NCBI RefSeq assembly: GCF_000003815.2
Contig: NC_049994.1
Coordinates: 7,999,898 to 8,063,897 of the forward strand
Direction of reading: 5' to 3'
Length of the DNA stretch: 64,000 nt
From: Branchiostoma floridae
Lineage: Eukaryota; Chordata; Leptocardii; Amphioxiformes; Branchiostomatidae
In this document: positions 41,464-51,935 of the stretch, one piece after another
Position numbering within the stretch: position 1 is the stretch's first letter
Layout of the letters: each line of letters starts with the position of its first letter
Position numbers and translations under genes: made by a program
Notes under the pieces: model-generated
Databases searched by the model: none
Seen by the model: only the letters and a program-made list of their open reading frames with translations
What the model was told of the DNA's origin: nothing

Positions 41464-44400
41464 ATGATGCTTGCAGAGGCGACACCTGGCGGTTCGCATC
41501 TGAACCTCCAGAAGAGACGCGAAGTGCTTCAGGAGAACCAACGCTTCGCCCAGCAGATCCGCGGGTTAGAACTAACTTACGGCAAGATCGCAGCACAGCA
41601 GAAAAGCCTCATCAGCGCCTTAGAAAACGGCATGAGCAGCCATAAGACGACTCCGATAAACACGCAGAAAGTCGAGAACCTTCAAGATGTCAGGAAATCT
41701 TATGACGTCTTACTGACTAGAGACATAGGCGCCGTCCAGCAAAGAAAGTCGCACCATACAGAAGTCTTGGAGACGCTCTTAAACGCGGTGGAAGATCTCA
41801 AGATCTTGAGAGATTCGACAAAGGCGGACTTGGTTGAACCCATCTTCTATACAGAAATGAGCAACGCTGAGAGAGAACGCACAGCAGATCTCTTGGCAAG
41901 ATGGAAGACTCTCTTAAAGGACGAGAATGACTTGACTGTCTTGCACCACGAATATCCTAAGACTCCGTTCAAAGGAATAACGAGCGATAGACCTTGGTAC
42001 AGTCTGGATCCGAGAGACGCTGCGAGATTTGGCGGGATTTTGTCCCTCATACCTGTCACTTTGGACATCGCAAAAAAGACACACAGAGTGGTACAAACTG
42101 TGGCGTCGGGAGAAAACTCTATGCTACAAAAAGATAGCCTCAAACTTCCAAGCGTTTTGTCGGACTTGGTTAAGTTTCATCCTAACTCGTCCGATGCCGA
42201 GCCTACTCGAGTTCACACGCAGCAACGCCGGAAGTGGGAGAAACCAAACGTCTTTGGAGAGGAGCGGCCGGAAGTGACGTACAGAAGAGCGGCCTCCGCT
42301 GTTTCGGATGTGCAGGACAACGAAGTTGCTGCGCCCAAGAGAAAACAGTGGTCAAAAGATCCTCTTTCTATGTCTACTCCAGGATATCTATCGAAGAATC
42401 CTCACAATCCGGGACATGTGGGCCAAAAATCAAACCCTGGAGTACACAATGGCAAAGGGAACCCAGGGACCCCAATTTCAAATATGACAAGAGGCCAGAG
42501 ACAAGGCATGCAGGGAGCATCGGGGGAATATATTCGCGTTATCGTTAAAGGTATGTAACGACCACAATATGTAATGATATTATGTAGATGTACTATATGT
42601 ATTTGTATATGAAACTACAGTAATGTTTGGACATTTATTTCAGCCAAATAGATGATCGTCAAAGGATTGCAATATCACGTTGAAATGTTATAACATGGGA
42701 CGGGATAAAAGTGTAACTTGTTCTGATGTTATGGAAGAAGCTCAAGACCAACAGTCAGAAAATAATGGGACTTGCCCTATTTCTACTGCTTCTTCTGGGA
42801 CGTGACAAACCGAGACGGGGGACGACATAGGTTATCCGACAGGATCCGTTGCTGCAGACACGTCACGCGTCTCTCCCGGAAGTAGAAATATACATGTCCA
42901 TTCCGTGAACAAAGCTGAGGAAATAAGTCTAAAATTTTGGCAAGTCCCAATTCTTCTGAGGGTTGGTCACGTTAAGATCAGTCTTAATTCATAACGTGTT
43001 TTACAAGCACAGATGAACTTTCATGACGATCCCTTTCAGACATGATTGCTCCGCTCAGTGTCCAAGTTAAGGCCAACTCGGACAAACTCCAGGACGTGGA
43101 GGGACAAGTTCGGCAATGTTCGGCCCGACTGACGACTCTGTCCGAACACCAGGCGGGCCTCGCTCTGAAAGTGTTCGAGGCGATTCGGAAGGACCTGGAG
43201 GAACATCTCAACACCAACATCCGGGACATCATCAAGACGGAAATGGAGACCTTAACACCGAGGAGTACTGAAGAGATTAGGTAATCATAAAGAGAGATTC
43301 TGTACACGGCAATGAAGCATTTCAGAAAGAGTATTTCGAAATTTAGAAAAGGAAGGTAAGAAGGGAGGAGGGAAGGAAGAAAGGAGGGAAGGAAAGAATG
43401 GAGGAGGAATGGAAGCAAGGAAAGAAGAAATTAAGTATGTAAAAAGAAGGGAGGAGGGATGGAAAGGAAAAGGAGCGAAGGAAAAAGGGAAGAGGGATGG
43501 AAGGAAGGATGGAAAGAAAAAGGAAGGGAAAACGAAGGAAGGAAAAACGAAGGAATGAAAGATTGGAGGAAAAGAGGGAGATGGAGGGAAGGTAGGTACC
43601 AGGTAGAGGCGGAATGATGGATAGGTTGATGAAGGAAAGGAGGGATAAAAGAAGGGAAGGTTGTGAAAAAGAATGGGAGAAAGTTAATTTCTATTTATGT
43701 ATTAGAAGTGGTGGTTTAAAGAAGGAAGAAAAGTGGGAGGGAATGAAACTAATGGATTCAGAGAAGGAGTGATTAGAAGGAACGGATTATATTAAGGAGA
43801 AGTTGAGACCAGGACATTTCCGACCTATGGAACTGTTTTTCTTGTATGTCCCAGGAAACAGATGGAAGAGTCGATGAAACAGAAGCTGGACAGTTTCTAC
43901 CGTGTGGAGGTCCAGCGACTGGCCAGTCAGCTGCACCAGGACACGCTCCGGACACAGAAGGAGGTGGAGGGGCTCAAACAGTCACAGAGGGACACGGACC
44001 TCAGAGTAACAGGTAAGTAAGGCTTTCCTACCTCAACTTACGACATCAAAATCATTCTCATCCCCGCATTCCATTTAAGGCTTAGGTCCTACTTGTACCG
44101 GTGCCCGGCCGGGCTCCGAAGTTACAAATTTGTCCCGGCAGACTGCCGGATATCGGGAGGTACCCCTCGGTGCCCCCCTCTAGGTCACGGCGTCCCTTTG
44201 CTATCAGGTCCCGGGTTTATTTTAAATTCTACTTAAATTCAACATGGTGCCCAGCTGGGTCCAAAAATAGCCCGTTAGCCACAAGGTGTACAAGTCCCAT
44301 AGGGTCACGTAAGGGTCGCGCCAGAAAGTGACTAAAAACGTTAACAGCCTATGAATTGCTCAGCAGGGCCCCTTATTCTAACTGAAACCTAAGCCTTACG

Positions 44401-47400
44401 CAGCCTCCTAAGTTGCTTTTTTGGCTACACCTTAGTGACGAAATCTTTCAATGTAGTTTCAATATCATTGCAAGTATTTGCAAATTTAGTAATGAATCTC
44501 CCACTTTTGTAGTCCGTGAAAAATGGCATCATTTAAGTTTAGTTTAGGATACATTTAGACAATTTGAACGTCTGGCTAAGGGGGTGAAGTCTGCTATCTC
44601 CGATGACCTTGCTGTTTTGTGTCCTACAGAAGAGAAGTACGGTCCGTTACAGCGTCAACTGGACCAGCTCCGGGAGCAGAACACTGCGGAGCTGCGCCGC
44701 CTGGAGGCGCTCGTGGTGGAGGAGAGGAACCGGCTGGAGCAGAGACTCAAGAGGGAGGAGGAGAAAATAGAACACAGGTAAGATCTTAAAGATGCAGGAC
44801 CTTAAGGTGAAGTGGGGCTCTTTGCTCCAATAGAATGGCTGTTGTTTTGTTGTCTAATAGAAAATACAACACAAGTAAGATCTTAAAAATGAAGGACCTT
44901 AAGGTGAAGTGGGTCTCTTTCTGCTCCAATACAATGACTGTTAATGTTATTTCGTTGTCTCGGGTAGTATAATAGAATACAACACAGATAAGATTTGCAA
45001 GATGAAGAACTAGGGGTGGGTACCTGTACGGTGTACCGGTACAAACCCGTTTTTCTTGTTGGACCTGTGCAGAAAAACCGGACCTGAAGAAAATCAGTAG
45101 ACCGGCATGCATTTACGTGATTTGAAGAAGATAGTTGACAGTCATTTTACTAAGTTTCTACAGTCAAACTTGGTATGAGTTAACAGAGGCATTAATGTTG
45201 CTTACATGAAGGCAGAATTTTAAAACGCCAGTAGAATTTGGATACTTCATTAAATAGATTCCTTTGTAGCGAAGTGGACCATTGTTTTGAGTATCGTCCA
45301 TTCGCAAGTTTTCACACATAACTAATTCCAGGTTCAGGTCTGGACCTGTAGTGGCTTTTGAACTTTCTTTCTAAGTCTTATCGTTCTGGTGACGAAAAAA
45401 GGCACACAGACACCCTATATTTGCGAGCCAAAGCAATGATCATATAATTTATACTCACCATCATCATATCCACGTTCAATCTTCCAGGTTTGCAACTGGG
45501 GCTGGAATTCACGAAGAGAGTCATCAAGACCGGACCGCCCAGTCCGAGCTGTTCAAGTACGTGCAACAAGAACTTGGTCGTCTGCAGTTGAAGGTGCGCC
45601 ACCTAGAGGACGCCGTGGTACAGCAGCGGGCGGACACAGGTCCTAAGGGTAAGAACATATTCGCTTTTGCATAAATATTGATGCTTTTGCAAGTAGCTAG
45701 TGGTAATGCGATGCAAATATGCGTCTTCGCTTGTGAAGCTCCTTCATACACGGAACCACGTGCACTGGGTTTACGTTACCATCCGAAATTACGAATGCAA
45801 TTCCTTACCACATGTGTGAGCTAAGAATGACCCTAGGATCGAACCTCTTATCCACATAATTTGGGGAAGCATTTGTTTCTATTTTGCTTTTGGACAGACG
45901 AGGACAATGTGGCACTGCACTCAAATTAGTAACTTATACCAACAGGGCCACATACATAGTAAAGACAGAAGCTTAAAGGTAAAGATATTCCTTTCTTTTA
46001 CCTCCCCGACTCGACTGAAGTCAGCTAGGTACCCATTTTTACACCTGTGAAGTGAAGAAGGTCGTGTAAGATAGCTTTCCCAAGGACACAACGTCGGGGG
46101 CACGGCGGGTATCGAACTCGGGACCTCTAGGTTCCGAGCCGAACGCTCTACCAGTTACACTACCTAAACACGACGCATTGGGGAAGCATTGTGGTCGCTT
46201 ACCACTTCCGGATCCGCTATTCAGTCATAAAATTCTAAACAATGTTTACCCTCTGTCTAACAGAGTTCATGATGCTTATTTTGAAGGCACCCTCCGTGGA
46301 GACCAGTTACTGTGGATCGCCCGTCAGGTGGGAAACAAGTACTGGAACCTCGGCATCAAACTGGGCCTGAGTCTGGGGGCACTGGGCGAGATCAAGCACG
46401 CCAACCCGGTAAGGACGGACCCACGGTCCACATCTGTCGTCTTTGTAAGAAATAAAAGATGATGTCAAGGCATAGATGGTCATATGATTGAATTGGCTTA
46501 GCCTTTTTTTGGTCCGTCACAGCTTTCGCAATAGTAGATGTAGGTGGCGCTTTGTGGCGAGAACACAATCCCACACGTGACTAAATTTGTATCCCCACTT
46601 GTCCCGGATTAGAACTGGGGTCGACTTTCTTATCCAGACCGCCTCCTTGGGCCATCGGATCCACCTGTTGTCTTTCCTGTCTACGATATCGTACGAGCGA
46701 TGAGACCGGGCACGAAAGTGTGAAATGTCCATACGGCGTTCTTCATGGCGGATGACCCATTAGTTCTATCACGTGCAGGGTTGTAGCCAACTGCAGCCTG
46801 AAATCATTTTCAGTCCCCTTGATTTTGAATGGGAATCCTATCAGGCACCGAAGGCATGGCGTGACGTTGCGCGCCGTTTCTAAGGGGTCTGGGTCCCAGA
46901 AAATTTTTAAATCAAGACCCTCTGAAACACTATTTCCTGCATTTTGATGTGCAAATTTTGCTTGTAGACTAAGCTGTTCAATGGCGTCTGTTTTGGTGAA
47001 GAAGAACACATGGGTTTCATTTTTTTATATCTTTATATATCAATTTTTGTCTGTCCCAGGGGACGGAATGGGGAAAACCTTTTAATTTCAGTCCCCAGCT
47101 GCAAAATTCCTTCAAAGGACTGAAGGACAGGTGCTGGCTACAACCCTGTTCAAGTGACTCGTATAATTGAACGAACGTGACGGAAAGTCACACAAGTATA
47201 ACGACGATTATCTGTGTATGCTACATTTCACAGTGTGTGTGTTTTTCTTCCACACACAGGGTGACGTGGATCAGATGGCCTTCGCGATGTTGTTAGACTG
47301 GCAGCGGCAGTACGGGGATGGCGCTACCGTGGACAGGATCGTGGACTCGCTACACCAGCTGCACCTTACTAAACTGGCGGACAGCGTCAGGGATAGTCTA

Positions 47401-47409
47401 CCACCATGA
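41464..47409 (+). CDS. Coiled-coil protein with C-terminal Death domain (695 aa), family not recognised
   Basis: Seven coding exons splice in phase: 41464-42550, 43040-43280, 43855-44012, 44630-44777, 45488-45648, 46266-46408, 47260-47409. The acceptor for exon 6 is CAGAG|TT, set by phase. Residues 1-362, one exon, are unrecognised: charged helical stretches at about 15-60 and 85-155, then a Gly/Pro/Asn-rich low-complexity tail. Residues 363-545 and 560-595 are heptad-rich, Leu/Glu/Gln/Arg coiled coil. Residues ~605-693 are a Death domain: LLWIARQVGNKYWNLGIKLG, the LGEIKHANP helix, DQMAFAMLLDWQRQYG and VDRIVDSLHQL. A homotypic adaptor role is inferred from the domain. An acceptor at 41449 implies a 5' UTR exon upstream. 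The coiled coil could mediate oligomerisation. Confidence 0.85.
43344..43682. repeat. Homopurine tract in an intron of the Death-domain gene
   Basis: About 340 bp of plus-strand sequence made almost only of A and G, built on GGAAGGAAAGAAGG-type words. It lies between coding exons 2 and 3. Such tracts can form triplex or slip; no coding role. The minus-strand frame rich in Leu/Pro/Ser here is a repeat artefact. Confidence 0.9.
44076..44400. mobile_element. Family-G foldback element, copy 1 (large, diverged)
   Basis: The ends are inverted: TAAGGCTTAGGTCC at the left and AACCTAAGCCTTA at the right. Internal GTGCCCGGCCGGGCTCCGAA and GGTGCCCAGCTGGGTCC are the family's GC-rich arm words. In the intron between exons 3 and 4 of the Death-domain gene. 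Confidence 0.7.
44760..44990 (+). repeat. Tandem duplication starting at a splice donor
   Basis: The end of coding exon 4 and its donor, AAAATAGAACACAG|GTAAGA (GT at 44,778), are repeated ~98 bp downstream as AAAATACAACACAA|GTAAGA (GT at 44,875), and a third, decayed copy (AGAATACAACACAGATAAGA) follows near 44,974. The intervening GGACCTTAAGGTGAAGTGGG is also duplicated. Confidence 0.85.
45011..45350. mobile_element. hAT-like element, family H2, truncated copy
   Basis: It starts CTAGGGGTGGGTACC and keeps AAAAACCGGACCTGAAGAAA and GGTTCAGGTCTGGACCTG, but ends abruptly without the right terminus. It lies in the intron between exons 4 and 5 of the Death-domain gene. Confidence 0.65.
45988..46165 (-). 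mobile_element. tRNA-derived SINE, copy 6
   Basis: On the minus strand: GTAGTGTAACTGGTAGAGCG (A box) and CGAGTTCGATACCCG (B box), then CCTTGGGAAAGCTATC, CTTCACTTCACAGGTG and TGGGTACC. The two promoter boxes are well preserved, so it is probably young. It lies in the intron between exons 5 and 6 of the Death-domain gene. Confidence 0.8.
46530..46700. mobile_element. Fragment related to the 26.3-kb foldback element
   Basis: TAGATGTAGGTGGCGCTTT, GTCGACTTTCTTATCCA and AAATTTGTATCCCC match the middle of the 26.3-kb element, and the minus strand again encodes RWPKEAVWIRKSTPV. The order of parts differs and the long arms are missing. Confidence 0.6.
46776..47148. mobile_element. hAT-like non-autonomous element, family H3
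   Basis: Termini are CAGGGTTGTAGCCA and TGGCTACAACCCTG. Flanks ATCACGTG and TTCAAGTG agree at 6 of 8 positions, an eroded 8-bp target duplication. TTCAGTCCCC motifs occur in both halves. It lies in the last intron of the Death-domain gene, 111 bp before the final exon. Confidence 0.8.
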
Positions 47410-47543
47410 TGGTATTAGTAGTCTCGCTCTCAGACTCAGCACGGCTACACCAGCACTACATCAGCTTCATCTAACAAAACTGGCGGACACCGTCAGGGAT
47501 AGTCTACCGCCGTGATGATAGTCTCGCTCTCAGACTCAGCACC
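47350..47543 (+). repeat. Tandem duplication of the Death-domain gene's C-terminal coding end
   Basis: The unit CTACACCAGC...CAGCAC(C)GG occurs at 47,350-47,442 and 47,443-47,543. The first copy encodes the real C terminus and stop. The second, now in the 3' UTR, still encodes LHQLHLTKLADTVRDSLPP and a TGA. Both end in AGTCTCGCTCTCAGACTCAG. Confidence 0.9.
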
Positions 47544-48021
47544 GGTCATACCGTTGAAGCAAACATTGAATGGCATCTGTTTTGTACCGATATTCCTCTA
47601 TGGCAATTTGAAAAGACGTAGGTTTTGTTACGGACATACATAATCTGTTTGATGACACTTTAACACATTGACTTTTTGAAAGGACTTCTTTAATCTGTCT
47701 ACGGCCAAAGTGTCTCGAATAATACTGTGTCCAATCTTTTTGACAGATTCCAAAGGCTTTAATAATGGTTTATCTATCACCATCAACCTATCAGTCTTGA
47801 GGGACTTAAACATTATTTGATATCCTTTGATTTATGTTTGTAAATTTGCTTTGCTTGTTTATGTATTGCCTTTGTGTTTGCTGCTGCATTGAAATAAGTT
47901 CACAACTTCAGTGTGCTGTCTTCATGTCAAATAATGTTGCAATAGAAAAAAAATAACTTGAAAGGCATCATTTTCGCGAAAATGCTGAATGTTTTTGTGA
48001 CTTTCTGTCAAGTTGGAACTG

Positions 48022-48027
48022 AATAAA
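48022..48027 (+). terminator. Polyadenylation signal of the Death-domain gene
   Basis: AATAAA within GGAACTGAATAAAGCC, 613 bases after the stop codon. No earlier canonical signal is seen, so the 3' UTR would be ~0.63 kb and include the duplicated C-terminal segment. Confidence 0.65.
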
Positions 48028-48079
48028 GCCTAATATAGTAACGTTATACATTTATATCTGCAAGATATTAAGAAATATT

Positions 48080-48262
48080 GTTGCGAAGTAACCTATATCC
48101 GTTTTTTGAACGGTGTATTTAGGGACTTCCTGTAACTTCAAAATGTAAAACATGTATGTTGAAAACTCCATCCCTAGTCCTCGGCTTCAAATTCCTGAAA
48201 AGATCCTGGTTTTAAAAACAATGGATATAGATAACCATCGCGGATAAAGGTGAACTAGCGTC
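48080..48262. mobile_element. Foldback MITE, family F1, copy D
   Basis: GAAGTAACCTATATCCGTT at the left and AAAACAATGGATATAGATAACC, then AAGGTGAACTAGCGT, at the right. It fills the short gap between the two convergent genes. Confidence 0.7.
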
Positions 48263-48319
48263 ACATTTCAAAGTTATCATCAAGTTATCATTAAATGAAG
48301 GAAGATGGACGGAGCTGCA

Positions 48320-48325
48320 TTTATT
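48320..48325 (-). terminator. Polyadenylation signal of the C4-like gene
   Basis: AATAAA on the minus strand, 295 bases after the stop codon at 48,620. A second, weaker signal is nearby at about 48.34 kb. Cleavage near 48.30 kb would put a family-G element inside the 3' UTR. Confidence 0.55.
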
Positions 48326-48458
48326 TAATTTGCAAGACTTTTATTCAGATTTTTCTAGAATACACAAGCTCTAGTCAGTGAGAACAAGGCGTGGCAAGAA
48401 GAGAAAAGGGAAGAAAACTACGTCATAATCCAACATGATGAGCCAGCGGTGCCCGTTT

Positions 48459-48617
48459 AGGCCTACGTCACATTCCGAAAACCGGGGCCCAGCTGGGTAG
48501 CTTTAGGGAACGAAAAGTACGATACAAAAGAAAAAAAAGTTTTTGTTGTCTTTTATATCGTACTTCCGTTCCCCAAAACTGCCCGGCCGGGGTCCCCTTG
48601 TGCAAATGTGACGTTAG
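48459..48617. mobile_element. Family-G foldback element, copy 2, next to a stop codon
   Basis: Ends TAGGCCTACGTCACATTCCG and CAAATGTGACGTTAG; inner arms ACCGGGGCCCAGCTGGGTAG and CTGCCCGGCCGGGGTCC, then AAAAGTACGATA / TATCGTACTTCCG. Its right end lies 3-4 bp from the C4-like gene's stop codon (48,620-48,622). Confidence 0.8.
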
Positions 48618-48619
48618 CA

Positions 48620-51600
48620 CTACTTAGTGCAGACGACACAGGTGATCTCTCGTCCATCCACGTACGGAGGACACTCCAGGACACCGCACCTCCCTTCCAC
48701 TGTATAGAACAGCGCGCCGTTCTGGTTGACGGGTGTACCCCCCTTCTCCGGCTCGCTGTCCATGCAGACCCACTCCGTGCGGGGGTGACCGTGGTACTCT
48801 GCCATGAGGTAGCCGCTGTACTCGGCTACCCAGCCGTCGCCCTTGCAGGTCTTGCGGCCCGGGATCATGAGGTGGGCGCTGCGGCCGGACACGTGGCACA
48901 CCGCACAGGGCACATCGTGGTCGTGAAGGCCGCTACCTGTATGTATGATGTACAAGATGGATAATTAGCCGGGGGACGGTGCCAACTTAAAGTGTGGCAC
49001 ACCGCACAGGGCAAATCGTGGTCGTGAAGGCCGCTACCTGTATGACATACAAAATGGCTAATTAGGGCTTAGGTCCGACGTCCCAATTCCTTACCCGGGG
49101 CCCGGCCGTGTAGCTTTCGGAAACGAAAAACATGGCATAAAAGGCATAAAAGACACAGAACGTGAAGAAAATAGCCATGAGGATAGTTTGTGTATATTCC
49201 TTGATGTACACTTTTATTTTTCGTTTCCGCAAACATCCCACCCGGTTTTAAAATGGGACATAGACCTAGCCGGAGGACGTTATATCAATTGGATTACGCT
49301 ATCTCATACAAAAAGAATAGTCACGCTTACAATTCGCTTAAGATAGATACCTAGAATTATTGTAGAGTGGATATGCTAAATATTGTTTATACCGGCCATA
49401 CTTAGACACAGATACATTACACGTACCGACGAAGGGTGGCTGGTTGTGAGTCTCATACTCTGCGCCGTACAGATACGAGTTGGTCCCGCTGAATCCGTCC
49501 TGGTGGTTCCCCCACTCCGGGTCTTTAGGAAGACACAGGTAGTTCGCCCCGCCGCCCGCATGGGTGTAGTGCGCGCCTGCTGCCATCCCTGCATCGAACA
49601 AACAAGCATTTTAGGGCGCGGTCACATAGGTCGTTAGCCTAAGTACCTTCCGGAAAGTAGTTCGCTCAGCCATTAATCATACACTGTATACAGTCACTTC
49701 TCACTCATCCTCCTATGAGGGGCCATCCAACAGCCAAACTGCCTGTCTGGATGTGCCCTGCTCTTTCTACCGTCACCCTTAGCTCCTGACCGCCCTGCTT
49801 ATGAGGTTTTAATGAGGTTGCCCTTATACATGCGAGAGAGCTTTGAAAACGGTAAACCTATTATCTGATTGGCTGACAGCTGGTTTTTGGGGGGGACGAC
49901 CACAGGAACTAAGAGTGACGGTTGAAAGAGCAGGGCACATCCAGACAGGCAGTTTGGCTGTTGGATGTGCCCTGCGTAGGAGGATGCTTCTCACCCTGAC
50001 ATTTATCATACACTATATATACAGTCGCCTCTCTGTTGTTCCAGAGCAGAAGCGACTATAGGAGCAAACTACTACCCGGAAAGTACCCAGGCTTATAGGT
50101 CGTACGCTCGTCGTGCGATTTTGATGCCGTGTTTTTTTCAGGCCGTGACAGACCCAACCATCGACATGTATCTAAACAGCATTTTGTGTACCAAGACATT
50201 TGAACTTTGCAGGAGACGTACATTTTTGTCCTCCAATTGCCTAAACTAGCCCCGGTGCTTAACTTATAGATATGGCATTACGATCATAATAATAACAATA
50301 CAATTGATAATCTATCCAATGATACACAATGTAATACAGAAATAAGAGACATATGATTGATTTCAAGTTTTTGAACAACTTGTGTTGAGTACGAGTGTAT
50401 TATGGCGAAAAATCTACCTAAAGTGACTTTTAATCATTCATAGCACTAAATGGTAACAAAAGTCATGAAATCCATATGATTTGCGGTATGAATAATATAA
50501 TAATAATAGTATAATAATTAATGTGGCGACAATAGTATATCCTCCTCTTACCATCGTAGACCAAGGTGGCACTCGTCGGGCATGTTGTTTTACCCCAGCG
50601 AATATAGGTTGTCCCACCGTCGACTGCATTATAACGAACAAAAAAAGAATAGTAACTCATACGGGTATTTTACGAACATTGTTGATCCGGTGAGCATGTA
50701 TTTATATAGTGACACCAAAAAAATGCTAGAAACTGTGGAAGCAATTCTGTCTAAACAGGCTTGGTAAATTCGTTAAGTCACAAGTAAAGAATATGTGAAT
50801 GTTTCCTGCTGCAGCACCACGCACCTGTGTTTTATATATGGATCAAAATCGTCGCCTGGCAGTCTTTACGAGAACTGTAAGATATCGTGAAATCTAGGGA
50901 AGTTCTAGTAAACCTCGCCAGGAGGCGCTTTTGATCCATGAACATGGTGATAATGGCATAATGCAGTCATTGGAGTAAAGCTATGATAGTCGTTTGGCAC
51001 CGACTTTGTATCAGTTATGGGGTTATGAGCAGTTTGAAGGTTAAACAGATGATTTCTCTTGTATCATTGAATCTCTTGGATGTCAAGCAACACTTTGTGT
51101 CGAAGTTACCCGGCAAAATACGAGGTCTAGAAACTTTTAAAACTTTAGTCAATAAAATGTAGGGCAGAAATCACAAACAGACGAGTTAGCACCAATTAGG
51201 ACACCAGAGGTGTGTGTATAGCATGTACCAAATATTGGTACTGGGTACCATGTTGTAGAATATGCCACAAGGATCCGTTTGAAATACAATAACTCTTACA
51301 CCATTGTGCCATATACATTTCTGTAATAAAAATCAAATCAATTTTCGCGGTGACGTTATTTATTTTCGCGGCTTGACACCGCGAATATGTGTTTATTTTC
51401 TTCGACAGTGTAGTGTTAAACCGAACACAGCGAAAACATTATTTTCGCTCGGTCATACCGTAAGATTAAATCCCCGCGAAAAATAAATGAATTAACTGTA
51501 ATGTGGACGTCGTATGACAACAGAAAAAGACTTTTGACAAATTGTAGTCATATATCCCTTACCGGCTGCCGTCGGTGCTACTGCTGGCTCCTCAACTATA

Positions 51601-51935
51601 ATATCCGGGAGTTGAGTCGTGGTCTGAAAATAACATTTCTACTTTTAGTACACGGTAATGATAGGTGGTCTTTTATCCTTATGATTTTCTAAGGCTACAG
51701 CAAGTTATGGCGAGCTCATTTATTTTCACCTGATTATTTTTTTCGCACTCCCGAACCATCCCTGAGGATGTCATCCATGTAATCTAATCAACATGACCTA
51801 TTTCTGGAGTAGGGAAGTCTGTCTTACCTCATGTTGATGATGATGTACATCTTCAGTTGTACCAACCATGTTCAGGTTTTGTCCGGCTGTCGCAGTCAGC
51901 ATTACGCTGAGCATGAACACACTCACTAGGGCCAT
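48620..51935 (-). CDS. Secreted cysteine-rich protein, 'short-chain collagen C4-like' family (239 aa)
   Basis: Five coding exons on the minus strand join in phase: 51935-51828, 51623-51563, 50623-50552, 49588-49427, 48936-48620. Residues 1-17 are a signal peptide (MALVSVFMLSVMLTATAG), so the product is secreted. Residues 31-35 are HHHQH. The family domain runs from about 57 to the end: GGTTYIRWGKTTCPTSATLV, GAHYTHAGGGANYLCLPKDP, NSYLYGAEYETHNQPPF, HDHDVPCAVCHVSGRSAHLM, YSGYLMAEYHGHPRTEWVC and a CVVCTK end. It has ten cysteines after the signal. The pattern matches predicted marine-invertebrate proteins named short-chain collagen C4-like, but no Gly-X-Y collagen repeat is present. Function is unknown; extracellular. 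An acceptor nine bases before the ATG implies a 5' UTR exon, probably ending at 52,398 (GTAAGA donor). Confidence 0.9.
48891..49064 (-). repeat. Duplication of the start of C4-like exon 5 with its acceptor
   Basis: 48,891-48,968 (exon start, acceptor and intron end) is repeated at about 48,992-49,064 with small changes. The copy lies 101 bp upstream in transcript sense and keeps CAG|GTAGCGGCCTTCACG, a potential second acceptor at 49,037. Confidence 0.85.
49062..49271. mobile_element. Family-G foldback element, copy 3
   Basis: TTAGGGCTTAGGTCC at the left and GGACATAGACCTAGCC at the right; arms hold CCCGGGGCCCGGCCGTGTAG and ACATCCCACCCGG, and inner GAAACGAAAAA / TTTTTCGTTTC. It lies in the last intron of the C4-like gene. 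Confidence 0.75.
50840..50937. repeat. 98-nt imperfect hairpin
   Basis: GGATCAAAATCGTCGCCTGG... (50,840-50,876) pairs almost throughout with 50,901-50,937, which ends GGCGCTTTTGATCC. The loop is 24 nt. It lies in the C4-like intron between exons 2 and 3. It could be a small MITE or a pre-miRNA-like stem; the sequence alone does not decide. Confidence 0.6.
51310..51500. mobile_element. Possible small foldback repeat
   Basis: TTTTCGCGGTGACG and TTATTTTCGCGG near the left oppose CCCCGCGAAAAATAAATG near the right, with ACACCGCGAATA and CACAGCGAAAA inside. It resembles TTCGCGG-type MITEs, and TTTAAGTTCGCGGTG words also appear at 59.2-59.3 kb. Weakly supported. Confidence 0.4.

Noticed and set aside
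41847-42143. Minus-strand frames opposite the Death-domain gene's first exon
   Set aside because: Shadows of the real coding exon; no supporting signals.
42984-43418. 144-codon minus-strand frame
   Set aside because: Antisense to coding exon 2, then running into the homopurine tract, which reads as Leu/Pro/Ser repeats.
48608-48964. 118-codon plus-strand frame
   Set aside because: Antisense shadow of the last exon of the C4-like gene.
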